Shown in pieces: positions 44,775-58,190 of a DNA stretch of 64,000 nt. This DNA is from Adiantum capillus-veneris. Taxonomy: Eukaryota; Streptophyta; Polypodiopsida; Polypodiales; Pteridaceae. Made by a program: the position numbers and the translations under genes. The stretch covers positions 96,349,342 through 96,413,341 of the forward strand of contig CM043953.1 of assembly GCA_014529385.2 (NCBI GenBank), in the 5' to 3' direction. The first letter of the stretch is position 1. Each line of letters starts with the position of its first letter. The notes under the pieces are model-generated. The model saw only the letters and a program-made list of their open reading frames with translations. It was not told where the DNA came from and made no database searches.

Positions 44775-45032
44775 TGGACAGGCTTGGGGGGGGGGTCACT
44801 ATGTATAAATTATGTATATCGCATGGGTTCAAGGAGTATTTTTAAAACTCCTTATCTGTGAATGTTTTACAAATAAAATACAACCTTTTCCTATTCAATG
44901 TGTAAATTTTTCTCCCAATGGTACCCTTCTTATGTGAAAATGTGAGAAAACATGCAATTTAATAACCCCTTCTACTGCACTCACGTGATAGTCACTTCAT
45001 TATTAAGTGACCCCCCCCCCCGGGTGGTCAAG
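44775..45032. mobile_element. hAT-like MITE, copy 3
   Basis: Element about 44,783-45,024 with G-rich left end followed by GTCACTATGTATAA and right end gtgacccccccccccggg. Flanks tggacagg and tggtcaag agree at 6 of 8 positions, a decayed 8-bp duplication. Interior shares ccttatctgtgaat and actcacgtgata with copy 1. Confidence 0.7.
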
Positions 45033-45044
45033 GCACATATATAT

Positions 45045-45225
45045 GTGAGAAAAAAATGAAATTTAATAACCTCTTCTGGTGCACTCACGTGATAGTCACA
45101 TGTAGAAGGGTATTGTAAAATGAAATTGGGAAAATAATTTACGGATTTAATAGGCAAAGGGCGTATATTATTTGTCAAAAATTCACAGATTAGAAGTTTT
45201 AAAAATAGTCTTTGAACGTAGGTGA
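45045..45225. mobile_element. partial MITE copy, rearranged
   Basis: Begins with a repeat of the copy-3 right side (aatttaataacc ... ggtgcactcacgtgatagtcac) and continues as the inverse of its left side (acggatttaatagg ... attcacagatt ... aaaaatagt). It is a nested or folded-back second copy. Confidence 0.6.
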
Positions 45226-46066
45226 GAGTTCTGATCTTTGTTGTTAACTCCTTTGTTTCCACAGGTTCCATCTATGCTACAATGTTAACATGTTTCGTGA
45301 TTTTTAAAGACAACATAACTTGAAATTTATAATAGATATGCATTTCATTCAATGAAACTTGTATGTAGCGGAAATTAGCATGAACATAGTGGGCATTTCA
45401 TTAGAATTGATTCCTGATGAGAATTACAAGAGTGCTTGGGTGGAGAGAGCAACAAAAAGCATAACACCTAGTTAGATAGCATGAACAATACTTTCAAAAG
45501 AGAGAGAAATTAAGCTATTGACAACAGTTGAGGACCGGATTTTCATGGAGCCGGTCCCCCCTCCAAAAGGCTTTGTATATGGTTTCTCCCATCAAGAGAG
45601 ACATTGTACAATACAATTCTTTGTGTTCCTTCAAGACTAGCTAGTGCAATAAAGATGAAAGATTCATGCACTAAGAAAAACACTTAGCAAACACAACATC
45701 AATTATCCCCGGTCTCAAACCCAAAACCTCACACACCTTCGAAGATGGTGAGAGCTAGTAGGGTATGAGAGTAGATTGAGAGGAAGAAGGAGTATCTTAT
45801 GAGAAAGATGTACATCTCCTCACATAATCACTCATATTAGCATAGCTTAGCTTAGTAATTAGCATGGTATAGGAGATGAGCATGCATTGAAGCTTGGCTC
45901 TTGGTTGGATTTGCATCACAAAGCCAAGAGTTGTTGGTGTAGGCCTCCCTTCTTACAAGGTTGGAGTAGGTGGTAAGCTTTCCATTAAAGCTTGAGAAGG
46001 AGAGAGAGTCTTCTTTACTTCACACATGAGATTGTGTGAGTGTGTGTGTGATAATGCCTTGCAAAA
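45226..46066. other. no gene recognised
   Basis: AT-rich sequence with no supported frame. A short gtgtgtgtgtg run lies near 46,033. Confidence 0.45.
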
Positions 46067-46367
46067 ATCAGCCCCCTCTCTCTCTCTTGGGCGAGCCCCC
46101 TTGCTATTTGCTCTTGTTGTCCTCCCATTGGTCCTTCATAGAGCTAGCCAATGACAATTAAGCAGTATAAGTGATAGCCTTCTGACATGTGTCCCCCTTT
46201 CCCCTTTTCTGAGAGCTTAAGGTAATTTAATAATTCAACTAAACTCTCATTGGACCCCTTTTCCTCCTGGCCAATAGGAATCAGGCAAGCCATTGGGCTA
46301 CTGAATGCTCATTGGACCCCTTGGCAGACTGTCCAATAGTCTTCTAGAGGACTTAATTCTCATTATG
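46067..46367 (-). repeat. LTR-like dispersed repeat, 3' fragment (copy C)
   Basis: Reverse complement of about 32,725-33,031, with the same CCAAT-rich text and the same end (gagggggctgattt(t/g)tgca). Its inner side is fused to copia gag sequence at 46,367. Confidence 0.85.
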
Positions 46368-49300
46368 ACCCAAGGAAATCCTGAAGTTGTCAAGTTTGAT
46401 GCATTATGCACATTCCTGTTGCAAGAGTCACTTTCCAGAAAAACAGGACTAGGCAGCGTCGTGCAGTTCAACAGGATTTTATTGCTTCTCAAAGAAAGGG
46501 TGGTAATAGTAATGCAGCCACTTCTTATGGTTCTGCTGCGAGCGGCAAAAATACTGTTCCTAATGCTTCTGCTGGCAACACTTCGTTTGGCAATTCTGGT
46601 GATAAGTGCAAAAAGAAGATGCGTTGCCATTATTGTAAAGCTAATTATCACTAGATCAAGTCGTGTCCTAAGTTGAAGGCCAAAGAGGCTAAGAAGAAAG
46701 AGGGTGGTTCCACTGCAAATGCTGGTTCCACTACAAATGCAGCCATTGTCGAGTCTTTTGTGAAAGGAGACAGTAATGCTGATGTTGATGCAGAATGGGA
46801 TTTTAGCGCAAAGTGCACTTACAATCCTACTGTCCATGATGCATGCTTGTTCATTTGCTGCAGATTCAGATGTGTGGTATTTTGACAGTGGTGCTACAAA
46901 GCACATTACCTCACATCGTGAATTGTTTACCTCTCTCGAGTCTGTCCCTCATGAGAATTTAGTCACTTGTGACATCAATGCCTCTTATCCAGTTCAGGGA
47001 GTTGGAAAGGTTGTGCTTACTGCTGCTAATGGCAGTTCTTTCACACTTGTTGATGCACTTTATGTACCTGGGATCAAGAAGAATCTCTTGTCTATATCCG
47101 CACTTGCTAGACTTGGACTTGTAGTCAAATTTGTGGATGACAGATGTACAGGCCATGATCTTAGTTTTGGTGATGAAATTGTTGCATCTGGCCTTTTGTG
47201 CCGTGGGATGTATAAGCTCACTTTGTATGACAAGTGTGGACAAAATTTTGCAAATGTTGTTGCAGATTCAAGGGCTATTTTAGATGCAAAACTTTGGCAT
47301 GCATGTTTTGGTCATCTGAATTTTGCCAGTTTGTTGCGTTTGCAAAAATCTGATATGGTTGCTTCTTTGACACCTCTTGAAGAACCTTTCAAACATGTTT
47401 GTGAAGGCTATGTTTTGGGCAAGATGCAACATTCTAAGTTTCCAAAGGATGGTTCAGTCCGGGCCACATGCAGGTTGCAACTTGTGCATAGTGATGTTTG
47501 TGGACCCATGCAAACTCCGTCCTTGGGCAATTACCTGTACTTCCTGACTTTCATTGATGATTACTCCAGGCATGCAAGGGTATTTCCACTTAAAGCGAAG
47601 TCCGAAGTTTTTATGTGCTTCAAACAATTTCTGGCTATGGCTGAAAATGTCTCGAAATGTACTATGGGCACCCTCCGTTCCGATCGAGGGGGGGAGTATA
47701 TGTCTCATGAATTTAATGCTTTTCTGGCTAGTCGTGGGATAAAACACCAATGTACAGTGCCTTATACACCTTAGCAAAATGGTGTTGCTGAGAGGAAAAA
47801 CAGGTCACTGACGGAAATGGCACGATGTATGGTCAAAAGTCAAGCTTTACCGCATTCTTTTTGGCTTGAGGCCATCATGTGTGCCACTTATGTACTAAAC
47901 AGGTGTCCTACAAAAGCTTTGCATTATATTACTCCATATGAAGCATGGAATGATAGAAAGCCTTCTATTGAGCACATGCATGTTTTTGGCTATTTGGCAT
48001 ATGCTTTGGTGCCACAAGTGCACCGCAGAAAATTGGATGATAAGGCTGTCAAATGTATTTTTGTTGGTTATAGTGCTGAAAGCTAAGGTTATAGGTTGTA
48101 TCATTCGCAAACAAAACATATTCTGGTTTCTCGGGATGTAGTGTTTGTGGAAGATTCTGTTCAGCCCTTGTTGTCATGTACTAGAGACAGTAATGTAAGC
48201 TCACAGGACATTTATGACACTTTGTTGCCTCTTTTCAGTGGTGGAAATACGAATGTAAGTTCCAATGAGGAAAATGTACAGCCTATGGGGGTTTCTGAAA
48301 ATGTTCTAGATCAGCCTATTACTGATGCAGATGTACATGATGTACTTGATGAGGAAAGGGCTGAAAATAAGCAGGCTAGAGGTATGCCAAAATGGCTGGT
48401 GCACACTTTGCGTGACAGTAAATTGGATGCACCTTTGTCTAGTCGTACTCGTTCAGGCTCTCGCCATGCATCTTATGCATGAGATTGTTATGCTTTGGCT
48501 GTGTCTAGCTTACATGATGTTGAGGAGCCTCTGTCTTTTGATGAAGCATAGAATTCAGAAAATTGGATGGCTACCATGCAATCAGAATATGATGCACTCA
48601 TAGAAAATGACACATGAACTTTATGTGATGTGCCTCCTTGCAAAAAGGCCATTGGTACGAAGTGGGTTTGCAAGCCGGATGGTGAGATTGATCGCCATAA
48701 GGCTCGACTTGTTGCAAAGGGTTATGCACAACAAAAAGGCATAGATTATGAAGAGACTTTTGCTTCCACTTGTTGTATGACTACTGTGCATTTTCTATGT
48801 GCATTGGCAGCTCATTTTGGTTGGGATGTACATCAATCAGACATTGTTACTGCTTTCTTGAATGGTGACATATTTGAGGAAGTTTATGTAACGCAGCCTC
48901 GCGGTTTTGTCATAAAAGGACAAGAGGACAAAGTGTGCAGATGTAAGAAGGCTTTGTATGGGTTGAAGCAATCTCCTCATGCTTGGTATGAGAAAGCTGA
49001 CACTCATTTGGTTAAACGAGGCTTTCGTAACAGTCCAACAGAAATCACATTGTATGTAAAGCGTGAGGGTGATGTACTTCTCATTGTGGTTCTTTATGTT
49101 GATGATTTCTTTTGATCATTGGACCAAATGAGAGACATATTGCTGAATTTAAGGCTGATTTGAATGCACTTTCAAGATGAAAGATTTGGGAATGTTGCAT
49201 CATTACTTGGGTATACAGTTTAAGCAGTGTGATGGTGGTATTTCCTTGTGTCAGAAAAGTTACATAGAGACATTGCTATGTAAGTTTGGACTTGAGGATT

Positions 49301-49527
49301 ACAAACCTATTGCCACTCCCATGGAAACAGGTTTGAAGTTGAGTCTACATGATGCTAGCTGGTGATCCTTCTGATGTCACTCTTTACCAAACTGTTGTTG
49401 GCTGCCTCATTTATGTTTGCAACACGAGGCCGAAAATTCAGTTTGCAGTCTCACAGGTCAACAGATTTATGCATAGCCCAGGGTCTAAGCATTGGCAGGC
49501 TGTCAAGAGGATTTTCCGCCACCTTAG
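46368..49527 (+). pseudogene. Ty1/copia gag-pol pseudogene, copy 2
   Basis: Starts inside gag (QGNPEVVKFDALCTFLLQE), with a CCHC knuckle partly lost to a stop (CHYCKANYH-stop-IKSC). The protease has WYFDSGATKHITSH. A long frame at 46,776-47,774 carries pre-integrase (LWHACFGHL, CEGYVLGKMQ) and integrase (LVHSDVCGP, IDDYSRHARVF, RSDRGGEYMS), then a stop before QNGVAERKNRS. After further stops come the RT leader (FDEA-stop-NSENWMA), RT (KAIGTKWVCK, QSDIVTAFLNGDI, KKALYGLKQSPHAWYEK, VVLYVDDFF) and the link to RNase H (SPGSKHWQAVKRIF), where it breaks off. No LTRs are attached. Better preserved than the copy at 22,118. Confidence 0.9.
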
Positions 49528-50844
49528 TGTCTCTTCAGAAGAAGCTCTTGAGTGAAATCTTATTAGCTTATGTGCATGCATGTGTTTCACTTAGGGATGT
49601 GATTAGCAAAGAAGTTTTATGCAATTATAAGAGAGAGTGATCATTCAATAGAGAGTAGGAAGACTTCATTTCTCTTACCAATTGTAAGCACAACATTTTA
49701 CTGAATCAATGAGGTGGATTTGGATTAAGCATGGCTCCCTTGTCTCTCTTTCAATATGAAGTCATGGAGAACAATGATGTTGATTTGACCATACGTCCCA
49801 CATGTTGTAAGAGGGCGATAGGGTGGAGAGGACTTCCTTGTCTTTAAGACAAGGATTGGGGTGGCTTGTCCTGTGATGTGTTGTGGTGTATTTTACTCAA
49901 GATATGTTGAACAAAATGCTAGTCTCACTTTTTTTGGTCATGGCTGCTTCATGAGTAAGTATTAGTGCAACAAGCTCTCTCTCTCTCTCTATCTATCTAT
50001 CTCTCTCTCTTCTTTCTTTGTGTGTGTATACCGGGTTTGCTTGATCATAGTCGTTGTGTATGTTGTTGTGAATACTCAGCCTTTAGAGTAGTCAAGTAGC
50101 TTGCATGAATCACAAAAAGTTTCATGACACCTTCATCCCCAACGCAAGGAAAAAGATACACATAATTGTTAGCACTAATTTGTAATTTCAACATATAATT
50201 TGTAGAATTTTAAGTCCTCTTAGATTAGTTAAAATAAATTCTTTAATAAATCATTTTATTTTGCCTCTCATTCGATGCTACATTGGTTTGTACATATATA
50301 TTTTTGTTCTATTTTAAGCATTAGGTCATGCATAGACCATGGATAATGACCGAAGATTAGAGGTTTTTTTCACTCCACATATTAGAATAAATATTGCAAC
50401 TAGTAGAAAGATAATTTTTGAACAACATATGGTGTTCAAATTTGGTACTCAAAGAGTAGGAGAAATTCTCGCATCACCAAACCCTTCCAAACTACCTCTT
50501 GTTGACTATCTTGCGTCCTTTGATGTGGATGTCTTCATTTTGTTCTAGAACAAATTGTACCATAGAAAAATAGTGTTTCTGCATAGTTTTGTTATACAAG
50601 ACAACTGAAATTAATCTAGATTTGGGTATGCATTAGAATAACACAAAAAACCAAATGAAAAAGTATTGTCACACGAGGAATCTTGCAATAGCCAAATATT
50701 GCTTTGTGTTTAAGAAGAACAATCTCTTCCATTTGGAAGAGTTTATACTAGAAGTTCTTTCAGGAAAATTTTGTGTCAATTGCATGTCATATAAAAAATG
50801 ATTGCTTGGAACTAACCTTTGTGTGATTCTAACATTGAGAGACT
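49528..50844. other. no gene recognised
   Basis: A 69-codon plus-strand frame at 50,339-50,548 has no motif. CT/ATCT microsatellite at 49,976-50,010. Otherwise AT-rich without element ends I can define. Confidence 0.4.
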
Positions 50845-51768
50845 ATGGAACGCTATACCTTTGAGGACATCCCGATCTTCTTTGGGAATTTGGAAGAAGA
50901 TGTTGATGATTTTCTTGCTGATTTTAAGATAACTTTTCACCTCCTTGCCAAACGGGATGACAATGAGAAAGGGGATTTGTTGTTCTATGCCTTAGAGGAA
51001 ATACTAAGCAATGGTTTTGGAGTATGTTTTCTCATATTGGAGATGGATATACCCAAATTTCCAAATCTTTGAAAAAAAGTACCAATAGTGGAGCAAGTGT
51101 GGGCTTAATTAAGAAGACTTCAACAACATGGTGAAGACTACTATGCTATGAGGAAGATTTTTCAATGGTCAAGATGTGCATTTAATTCTACTTCTCCAGA
51201 TTATGTAAAGATAAATCGATTTACTTTGAGATTGTCTTCTTTTCTATAGACAAAGGTTACTTGTAGTGGAACTTCTACCTTCAAAGAAGTAGTCTCTATT
51301 GCCCAAAGGAAGTTTCACAAGTACTTCTTATACATCGAAAATGGTTTCCATCATGCTAGAAGAATCGACCATCAAGAAATGTTTTCAATCAAGCAATCGT
51401 CTTCTGTACCCTGTTTTTTTTCTTATACTCCGACAAATATTGAAGATGATGTTTACATGGCAATCGATGATTCAAGTGCTACAGTGTGTAATAGAGATTT
51501 AAATGTGGCATCTCTTTCTCCTATATTCATCACAAACCTACAACAATCGGCACATGATATCTCAAATGGCCTTGAGGATGATTCAATAATGGATACATCA
51601 AACCTTTGGGAGGACCAATTTCTAGTCAGAGTAGAGGAAGCTTTTGTGCAATGTGACTCTATGAAGAATGAAGATCTTAAAGGTAAGTTCGATCCTAGGG
51701 AAAGGTCTCATGAGAGTGTGCCTTGTTTAAAAGAAGAGATTAAAGAAGAAGAGGAAACCATAGGTTAG
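50845..51768 (+). pseudogene. possible gypsy gag remnant
   Basis: The frame at 50,845 (IPIFFGNLEEDVDDFLADFK, then KGDLLFYALEE) looks like the start of a gag domain that folds a nucleic-acid-binding shell. A second frame at 51,379-51,768 is acidic and has no motif. Stops separate them. No zinc knuckle or pol sequence follows, so the call is tentative. Confidence 0.35.
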
Positions 51769-53810
51769 GAGATCATAGGGAATAAATTGTGGACATGGAT
51801 TGCCTACTCCAAAACATAGTGTAAGAGTGTAAAGAGGATTCATATGAGGATGATCTTCAAGAAGTGTCTGAGGACGTTGTCGTGTTGTGGCACGTACATA
51901 GTGGGAACGAGTGCTAAGATATTAATTCTTAACTTGTAGATGCATGAGAATATTATCCATAATGTACATATGCATTTCTAAGTATAAGCTTTCTACCACA
52001 TCCTAGTATTTATTTAAAGGGTAACATATTTCTACTTTCTTGCTAGTGGAAAAAATGCATTGGTGCTTTCATTCTACCATCTCATTATTATCTCATACTC
52101 TAGATAGATCCTATATAGCTAATGTAATTCTTAATATAAATACCTTTTATATGTTTTTCATCATTTTCTCATATTTCTACTAGTAGGATTTTACTTTTAT
52201 ATACCTAAAAGAAGGGAAATCTACTCTAGGAGAAGGGACAAGGCTTCAAGGGCCATCTCTATAATTCAAAGAAAACTTAAGAGGCAGAGGACACACACTT
52301 TTCCTCACCTTTGAATTATAAGGATATGGAATGATTATATTTTTCAAGGTAGAGGGGCTAGAAGGCATTGGAAATATTATTCAATGGACAAGTGGGTGAT
52401 GACTCAAGGAAATGGGGTCTTATAAGCCATGTGGAGGTGTGGACTACATGCAAAAGGAAAGGCTATGGGACCTAGGGGAAGACACAAAATTCCTCTCTAC
52501 AAGAGTCCAAAGAAGATTTCAAATTTGACTCTCTCTCTTATTTTTTGAGGTGACCATTTCTCTCTCCTCTATTTTTAGTGCCAAAAAATGGCCCTATGAC
52601 CAATAAGTATGACCCAAAGGGCTTAAATGGGGTCACCATGGCTCTAAAACACTTACACACACTCAAAATCAGCACTACTAACTTTTTTTAACTTTGTTAA
52701 CACCATCACTAGCTTTTTTTAACTTTGTTTACACCATCACTAACTTTTTATACCCTTGTATATTATCACTTAGCAAGTATCACCTACTTGGATCTTAGCT
52801 AAGGTAAGCACCTACATGTCTAGGGGCATATTTGAGGCCTAGTCATCACTTGGGCATCATAAAAGAAACAAAGGTGGTGCGGAGAAAGCTTCATCTATCA
52901 GTGCACCATCAGTTTTGAAAAAGTTAATTTTAATTATGACTTAATCTGACCCTTATCAAGATTCACCTTTACCTATAAAAAGAGCCCTCTTCTTCCTTGA
53001 AATTCATTCAAGAGGGAGGGGGAGGATTGATGCCAAATTAGCCTTTAGCCCTCCACTTGCCTTTGAGGAAGGCTAGTTAAACTTAAAAGCATTCTTGTAA
53101 ACATCAAGTCTAGTCAATCAAAGTTGAAGTCTTCTATCTCTTGCCATCTGTATCAACTTGGAAAATACTCTCAAAGGCGTTAATAAGTAAGGTTTTTTTT
53201 CTTTGTTATTATGTTGATTTTCTTTTTGATAATTTTCAAGCCCAACCTATATCTCCATGTCTTCTACTACTTCTACCTCTACTCCTATCTCCATCTCTCT
53301 TGTGTCCTAATTGTTTCTCTTCAAGGAATTCAAGCAACAACGCTCTATCAACAACAACCTTCTTGTGAAGAAATACTAGTGCACAAGGTACATCTCTCCC
53401 CGATATAGGTACATTTCTTCCCAAAGAATCCTTATTGCCTATGAGCAAGAATAGGGTTTGGGAGGGAAAGTTCTCTTCTCTTCACTTCTCTTATATCTAC
53501 ATTTTGCACATACTAGAGTTATCCTGGATGAATAATCCACATGATGTGAACTTATATCGCTTCCACTTTCTGTGATCTATTACAATTAACATATGGATTA
53601 GTTGTAAAATACACTTTCAACAATGTATAGTGTTTCTCTTTGGCTTAGAAATCCTTTAATGAAATACTTCTTCCATCAGATCCCATTATACTACCCCTTA
53701 TAGACTATAAATTTTCTTTTGACATAAGTTTAGTTATCTTGCTATAAACTAAGAGGATTTGTACACACAATTAATCCCAATCACTAAACAAACTTTATCA
53801 ATCCAAACTG
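51769..53810. other. no gene recognised
   Basis: Contains tgtggcacgtacatagt near 51,886, similar to ccgtggcacgtacataat near 25,325. It also has a roughly 34-base tandem repeat (accatcactarctttttttaactttgtt) at 52,673-52,757. No supported gene. Confidence 0.45.
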
Positions 53811-54017
53811 GGCCCTAAGAAACCAAATTTAAAGATAGCTTGGGTTGGTCCATACGAAGTCGATTGGGTATTTTCCAATGGCATAGTAAGATTGAAGGAC
53901 TTATCTGGATTACTGCTGTCAGGTGTCTATAATGGGGCCAAAATCAAGCTATATTATTCTAATGAAAAAGAGACCTCAAGAGGAGAAGATACTAGTCTTC
54001 TGGGTGCTGATGACTAG
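53811..54017 (+). pseudogene. gypsy integrase C-terminal end
   Basis: The frame reads GPKKPNLKIAWVGPYEV, then FSNGIVRLKDLSG and VYNGAKIKLYY, ending at TAG 54,015-54,017. W-x-GPY followed by N-G-x-V-R-L and N-G-x-x-x-K-x-Y is the conserved end of plant gypsy integrases. The upstream catalytic core, RT and protease are absent from the window. Confidence 0.75.
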
Positions 54018-54540
54018 GGATGTTTAGACCCAGCCATTTTAAACCTCTTCCATGTACAACCAGTACCAGAACCAGTGACAGTGCCAAAAAAGTCTGAGAG
54101 TGACAAAACAATGCCAACGGGTCAGTAGAGTTTCAGAGTCAGTACCAGTTCTTATGGGGAAAAGGGCCAATGGGAATGCATGTGATAATTATTAAAGGGA
54201 TTATGGGACAAATTGGTCAATGCATGTGTGGCACGTCGCTGACGGTGCACAAAACCCTAGGAACGGTAAGTAGTGGAGCTTCTATGGGACGTACCGGTAT
54301 AACAGTAAGGCGGGAGGGCATTCTTCCTCACAAGTCTCCTGTGAGATGCCTACCTGCTATTACACACTCGCCATTGCCACGCTCTGAAGACTCTTCACTA
54401 CAACCAAAAACCTCCTCGATAGAAGAGTCTATTGATCCTTGTCTGTCCCTACCCGACACACCTTGATGTGGCTTTGAATATACAAGAAAGTATTCTTCCT
54501 CTACAGACTTATCTTCCTCGCAATGTATGCGTAGAAGGAA

Positions 54541-55735
54541 AATATCGGAGAAAATGCAGGATACAATGGCTGAAAATGCAATAATTATCAACTCTCTTCA
54601 AGCCTCTCTGCCACTTATTCCACATAGCAAGATACAACGATATGTATTTATTGAGTAGGCAGAATCGCTGTTGCAGTTGTGGGATTTGCATGTGGTCGTA
54701 CAAGCTACAAGGTTGGATTTTGACACAGCCATTATCAAGCAAGTTCTTGATTCTTTTAATGTTGAGGAAGGCAGTGCCATTGTTAATGGAGTGAAAATTA
54801 CAGCAACACCTGATGACATTGCCTACGCTTTCAAAATTCCCAACGAGACAAAGCCAACCCCACAACATCTGCAGAATAAGTTTGGCTCTAAAGGAGGATG
54901 AAGCAACCAAAAAGAAAAGGAAGGCTGGTGCACAAGGGGTTCCAGTAGCACGACAGGACATCCCCTCAGCCTATAGGTTTGTTGCTGAGGCTATCAGTTC
55001 AAAGAATAATCCCACATATGTGTCAGAAAAGGTGTTTGCGATGCTGCTCGCAAAAAAGCTAAATGCTAAAGCTAAAATCAATTTGTGTCAGATCTTGTCT
55101 CACAATGTGTCATATCAGTTTGCCAAGTTGAAATCTCAGAATGTATTTAGAGCTTGGTATGTCTGGAAATTTCTATACTGGGCAATTTCTCTAGAAGCCT
55201 CTTTCTAGGTAAAGATGACTTGGAGTTCGAAGCCCATTCCAGCCATTAACAATGTAGAGCTATCTTCAAACGAAGAGGCTCCAGACAATCAATTGGCCCT
55301 AACTGGACAGAAGAGGAAGGCCACACAAGTGGAGGCCGATGGTTCAAAGAAACCAAGTACTATGTTGGCAAAGAGTACTGCTTTACATAAGAAATTAGAG
55401 AGTTAGGTCAGGCCCTTGCCCACTGAAAATTCCTCAGAAGGCCAAACTTCAGCAATACCTGAAGAGCAAACTCCAACAAAAATCAACACTTGAAAAGGCC
55501 AGCAAGCAGTGCCAAGCACTGAACAGATGGCAGTCAATACTAACAAAGGAAAGGGCCCAACACCTGCCAACCCGGCCACCAAAGTCCTTTTCAACAAAAT
55601 GGCTTTATCTATAACCAAGAAAGATCGATTGCAACAATTACAACATAACCTTCTCAAAGGCCGAATAATTCTTCAAAAACCAGATTTGGCAGCATTGCCA
55701 TACATAGCTCTTGTTATGATTTATGAGCCAGTTTA
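54541..55735 (+). pseudogene. extra ORF downstream of gypsy integrase, part 1
   Basis: Read in two main frames: LDFDTAIIKQVLDSFNVEEG and VNGVKITATPDDIAYAFKIP, then, after a frame change, DIPSAYRFVAEAISSKNNPT with KVFAMLLAKKLNAKAKINLC. Then comes a Lys/Thr/Pro-rich stretch with stops at 55,206-55,208 and about 55,404. The layout (V-x-G-V-K-I, later a helical A-x-x-L-L-x-K segment) recalls the plant 'putative transposon protein' domain seen in extra ORFs of some gypsy elements. That likeness is from memory and weak. Confidence 0.45.
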
Positions 55736-58190
55736 ATGGGACTCAGCTACAGTAGCTGATGGTGGCTGCTCGAGCACTTATCCAAGCATCATGGAATACC
55801 ATTGTCAATGCCTTAAGACAGATGATGGATGCATCATCTTCCAATGAGGAAGTGTCTAAGCTAAAAGAAGAACGAAAAAGCAACCATTAGCACATTCAGA
55901 AACTTCAGAAGGATGGGACAGCATAATCTCTTAGGCATGGTATCGCCAAAAATTAGTCAACAAGAAAAATTAAGGAACTGCAAGCAAAGCTGTTTAAGCC
56001 AGAAATAGAAAATCGACAATTAAAGGAAGACAAGGTAGGAGCCTTAAGAGATGCTGACAAATTCCAGACTCTGCTATGAATGAACGGTGAAAACTTCAAC
56101 GCGTTGTTGAAAACCCACACTGCATTAAAGACTTACCTTACAGAGAGATATATCTATAATAACCTTGCTGATATTTTGAATCCACAAGGCAATGTGACTC
56201 TAGATATGACAATTTGAAGGCACTCATGGAGACTATGCATAGTGATCTACAAGAAACGCTCTCTGAATACAACACAGACTTAGCAAATCAGACCAATATG
56301 GATTATATCAGTAAGAAAATTAATCCCGATGAGGAGTCTGAGAGGGAAGAAGAGTAGGACCTCATGATGATGATAATTTTCCTCCTTCCCCACCCTCAGT
56401 CTCTGGAGCTGGTGGATCAGCTGACAGTGAGCCCAACAAGGACCAGCTAGACCAACACAAAGACCAATAGTTGGGTGACTAGCAATCTGATGATCAGCAA
56501 CAAGGTAGTGGACAACACAATAAGGGCAACATTGGAGATTCTCTAGTACACCACTCACGGCACATTTCAGATAGCAAAGAAAAAGCCAAATATGTGACTG
56601 CATCCTTTAAGGTTGATGAGAAACACTCCTTACAGCTCATCACATTGATGAAGAGATTAAGACATCAGCAAGCTCCTATTTCTAGAAAGTATTTGGAGTA
56701 TGACCCTCTTATCTCTTATGTGGAACGCTTCCAAAAGCTGTGTGTAGGAGCCAAAGAAATGATTCAGCAGTGGAAGCTAGTTGCCTTTCATGATCAAGAG
56801 CTGTGTCAATTACTTGAGCATCCCAGTAGGATCCAACTACTGGAAAGGGTACCTGAGTGGACGCTAACTTTTGATGATATGACAGTCAATCCACATTGGT
56901 AGTGATAGTCCACTGTAGATCGACACTCTCTAGCTCTTGAATTGGATCTACTGCTAGGAAACAAACCTACATACAGATGTATGAAGGAGGTCAAGACTCA
57001 ACTGAAAGAAGTCTTGCTTCAGATGGAAATTTCCAGAGGAGTTTTGGATCAGAGGGTACATAACATAATTAAAGATCAATCTTCTAGTAGTAAAGAACCC
57101 CAAACTCAAATGACAGTAGGAGAACAGGCAACTGCTCTCCGAAAACTCTTTTAGCTGGTCCGAATTACTAGGAAGATAATGCAACAAGAGAACCAAGCTG
57201 TCCTCAATTTTCTAGAGTTTGTGTCTGATTCTCCAGTTCTCCTGTATGCATTACCTTCTAAAGAGGCTGAACTGCCTAGATTTTTCCCTGCCTTGTATCC
57301 TCATCATCCTGAACTAGTGGATCGGCTCACTTACTTCAGCATCACTAATGAACTCCAGGACTAGTATGAGCGATCCATTATGGAATGGAAATCCTGGCAA
57401 TCATTGATCAATGACACCCTCAAAATGGATATTGTCATGGATCTGCAAGGAGAAATGCAAAAGGCAAGACTTTGTATGGGACAGTGGAAGATCCAGCTAT
57501 GTGGATTAACGAAGATCACAAATCAGTTACTTCAACTGACTGTGGAGTCTTCCAAGATTCTTAAAAGTGATATCAGTGCCAAACCAAGACTGGGACCACA
57601 ATACAAAGAGATGGCTGAGATTATCTTTGAAGATAAATTAAGATGAATCAGCCTCTCCAGCAGGGATGGATCCACACAGCCTCGCATTGTCATAAATTGG
57701 CCAGAACCCGTCTTACAAAGGGAAAACGCAGTTTGTATAATCCCGACATCAAAACCTACAACGCTCTCACACCTTTTGAATTTGATATGTCCACTAAAAG
57801 GCAGGATTAGCTTGAGCAAGAGGCCATTTACAGACTTATCCAGAAGGACAATGATGACACTGGGACTTCTGAGACACCAACACTGAAGAAAGGTAAGAGG
57901 AATCGGGTTTAGTGAAAAGAGCTAGGTAGTTCCATCTCAGAATCAGACGGTGGATTTCCTAAGTTAGGAACTGGATCTCCTTGGTTGGGCACCCTTGGAA
58001 TTACAACTATAGGGGTGTCAAGCATTCAACAAGCATGAAGTATGGTATAAATCTGGCAATACCGAAAGAGTACTATCATGAGAAACATCGGCCAAACCAG
58101 AAAACCATATGGTTTTCTCAACACCAAATCAAAATTAGGTGGTGGATTTGTTTTCTAGAAATTTTGGAGTTATACCAAAATTTAGGAAAG
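55736..58190 (+). pseudogene. extra ORF downstream of gypsy integrase, part 2
   Basis: Helical, Gln/Glu/Lys-rich frames with stops (56,594-56,902; 56,942-57,154; 57,179-57,364; 57,380-57,646), including RHQQAPISRKYLEYDPLISY, EFVSDSPVLLYALPS and LVDRLTYFSITNEL. The sequence reads as one long decayed protein, probably coiled-coil in part. I recognise no domain and see no signal peptide or membrane segment that would support an envelope-like protein. Confidence 0.4.

Noticed and set aside
54541-57650. Envelope-like ORF of a gypsy element
   Set aside because: No signal peptide, no transmembrane segment and no glycoprotein features are visible in the frames.
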